This document shows, piece after piece, positions 63,758 through 64,000 of a stretch of 64,000 nt of DNA. This stretch comes from Saprospiraceae bacterium (lineage in GTDB: Bacteria > Bacteroidota > Bacteroidia > Chitinophagales > Saprospiraceae), in NCBI GenBank assembly GCA_013214355.1, contig JABSSL010000001.1, positions 210,404 through 274,403 on the forward strand, written 5' to 3'. Positions within the stretch are counted from its first letter, which is position 1. Each line of letters begins with the position of its first letter. The translations under genes and the position numbers were made by a program. The notes under the pieces were generated by a model. It ran no database searches, was not told where the DNA came from, and saw only the letters and a program-made list of their open reading frames with translations.

Positions 63758-64000
63758 TTACCCTCTTAATTTGTCCAAAATCTGAGACACCAAACGAGCC
63801 TCTTCATCCGAAACATTCTCCTTAAAACCAGCATAAGAATCCTCATCTAGATCATCAATCTCCTGCAATAAATCCAATCCTTTCTGAGATATCCTTAGAT
63901 GCACAATCCTCCGATCGGCCTCACAACGTTCACGCTCCAACAAGCCCTTCTCCAGCAGCTTATCACAAAGTCTAGTAGCATTGGGAGATTTTTCCACCAT
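63758..64000 (-). CDS. MarR-family regulator (N-terminus outside window)
   Basis: The last 80 residues of a MarR-type winged-helix repressor: recognition-helix/wing segment SPNATRLCDKLLEKGLLERER-CEADRRIVHLRISQKGLDLL and a C-terminal dimerisation helix. The methionine at the window edge is probably internal, because the first half of the DNA-binding domain is missing. It likely represses the DoxX-like gene through the tandem repeats downstream of it. Confidence 0.85.
   Translation of the reverse strand: MVEKSPNATRLCDKLLEKGLLERERCEADRRIVHLRISQKGLDLLQEIDDLDEDSYAGFKENVSDEEARLVSQILDKLRG

Noticed and set aside
1-64000. CRISPR array, tRNA or rRNA genes
   Set aside because: No regularly spaced repeats, and no tRNA- or rRNA-like sequence was found on either strand; a tRNA search tool would be needed to exclude small RNAs.

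Overview
The window (about 45% GC by eye) is a chromosomal segment from a member of the Bacteroidota, most likely a Saprospiria/Lewinella-like marine bacterium. This rests on T9SS-type secreted proteins, a T9SS plug protein, a DUF5723-type barrel, LytS/LytTR and TPR-fused sensor kinases, a CarboxypepD_reg TonB receptor, and promoters of the Bacteroidota type (TTG, about 20 nt, TAnnTTTG). The genus is inference. There is no rRNA, tRNA, CRISPR array, phage or recognisable transposase. About 48 protein genes are called; two run off the window ends (1-713 and 63758-64000).

Layout. 1-3.5 kb: a truncated secreted protein and a LytTR/TPR-histidine-kinase pair, with a possible LytTR operator between them. 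3.6-7.8 kb: a BNR-propeller lipoprotein, an acidic coiled-coil protein and asd. 7.9-13.2 kb: a large lamin-tail secreted protein, dgkA, a DUF5723-type outer-membrane protein and elaA. 13.2-16.1 kb: a TolC/HlyD efflux pair with no pump next to it. 16.2-23.5 kb: the clearest functional unit, an AraC-type regulator divergent from a sugar ABC importer (binding protein, two permeases, ATPase) and a GH65 enzyme. 23.5-26.9 kb: a GH20 hexosaminidase and an astacin-like protease, both lipoproteins. 27-31 kb: MerR-TipAS regulator, alpha/beta hydrolase, T9SS plug protein and 3-methyladenine glycosylase. 31-40 kb: glycosyltransferase, PAS kinase, EamA transporter, DUF2911 protein, FtsX-like permease, MEST/dehalogenase-type hydrolase and a TfoX-N protein. 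40-49.6 kb: large T9SS cargo protein, helical-repeat protein, guaB, tadA and a TonB receptor. 49.8-53 kb: two uncharacterised exported proteins and pcm. 53-60 kb: three sensor-kinase proteins, one a soluble REC-HK-REC-AraC hybrid, plus a TIGR04282 protein. 60-64 kb: alpha/beta hydrolase and HIT protein overlapping by 11 bp, a Tat-signal aminotransferase, and a MarR/DoxX pair with a 15-bp tandem operator-like repeat.

How the parts fit. The AraC-ABC-GH65 cluster imports an oligosaccharide, probably a disaccharide, and cleaves it in the cytoplasm; this differs from the SusC/SusD strategy usual in the phylum. GH20, astacin and the T9SS proteins point to polymer degradation at the cell surface. 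Five histidine kinase modules in the window, three with N-terminal TPR repeats and signal peptides, suggest heavy reliance on two-component signalling.

Non-coding signals include at least a dozen stem-loops at gene ends, many with no U-tract and several overlapping stop codons; a 162-bp element with 17-bp near-perfect terminal inverted repeats (39977-40138); an 80-bp palindrome (46733-46812); and a perfect 18-bp palindrome inside an 819-bp non-coding gap. No single locus is clearly a new defence or mobile system. The best leads are the two palindromic elements, the Tat-exported aminotransferase, the soluble REC-HK-REC-AraC protein beside a TPR kinase, and the predicted LytTR and MarR operators.
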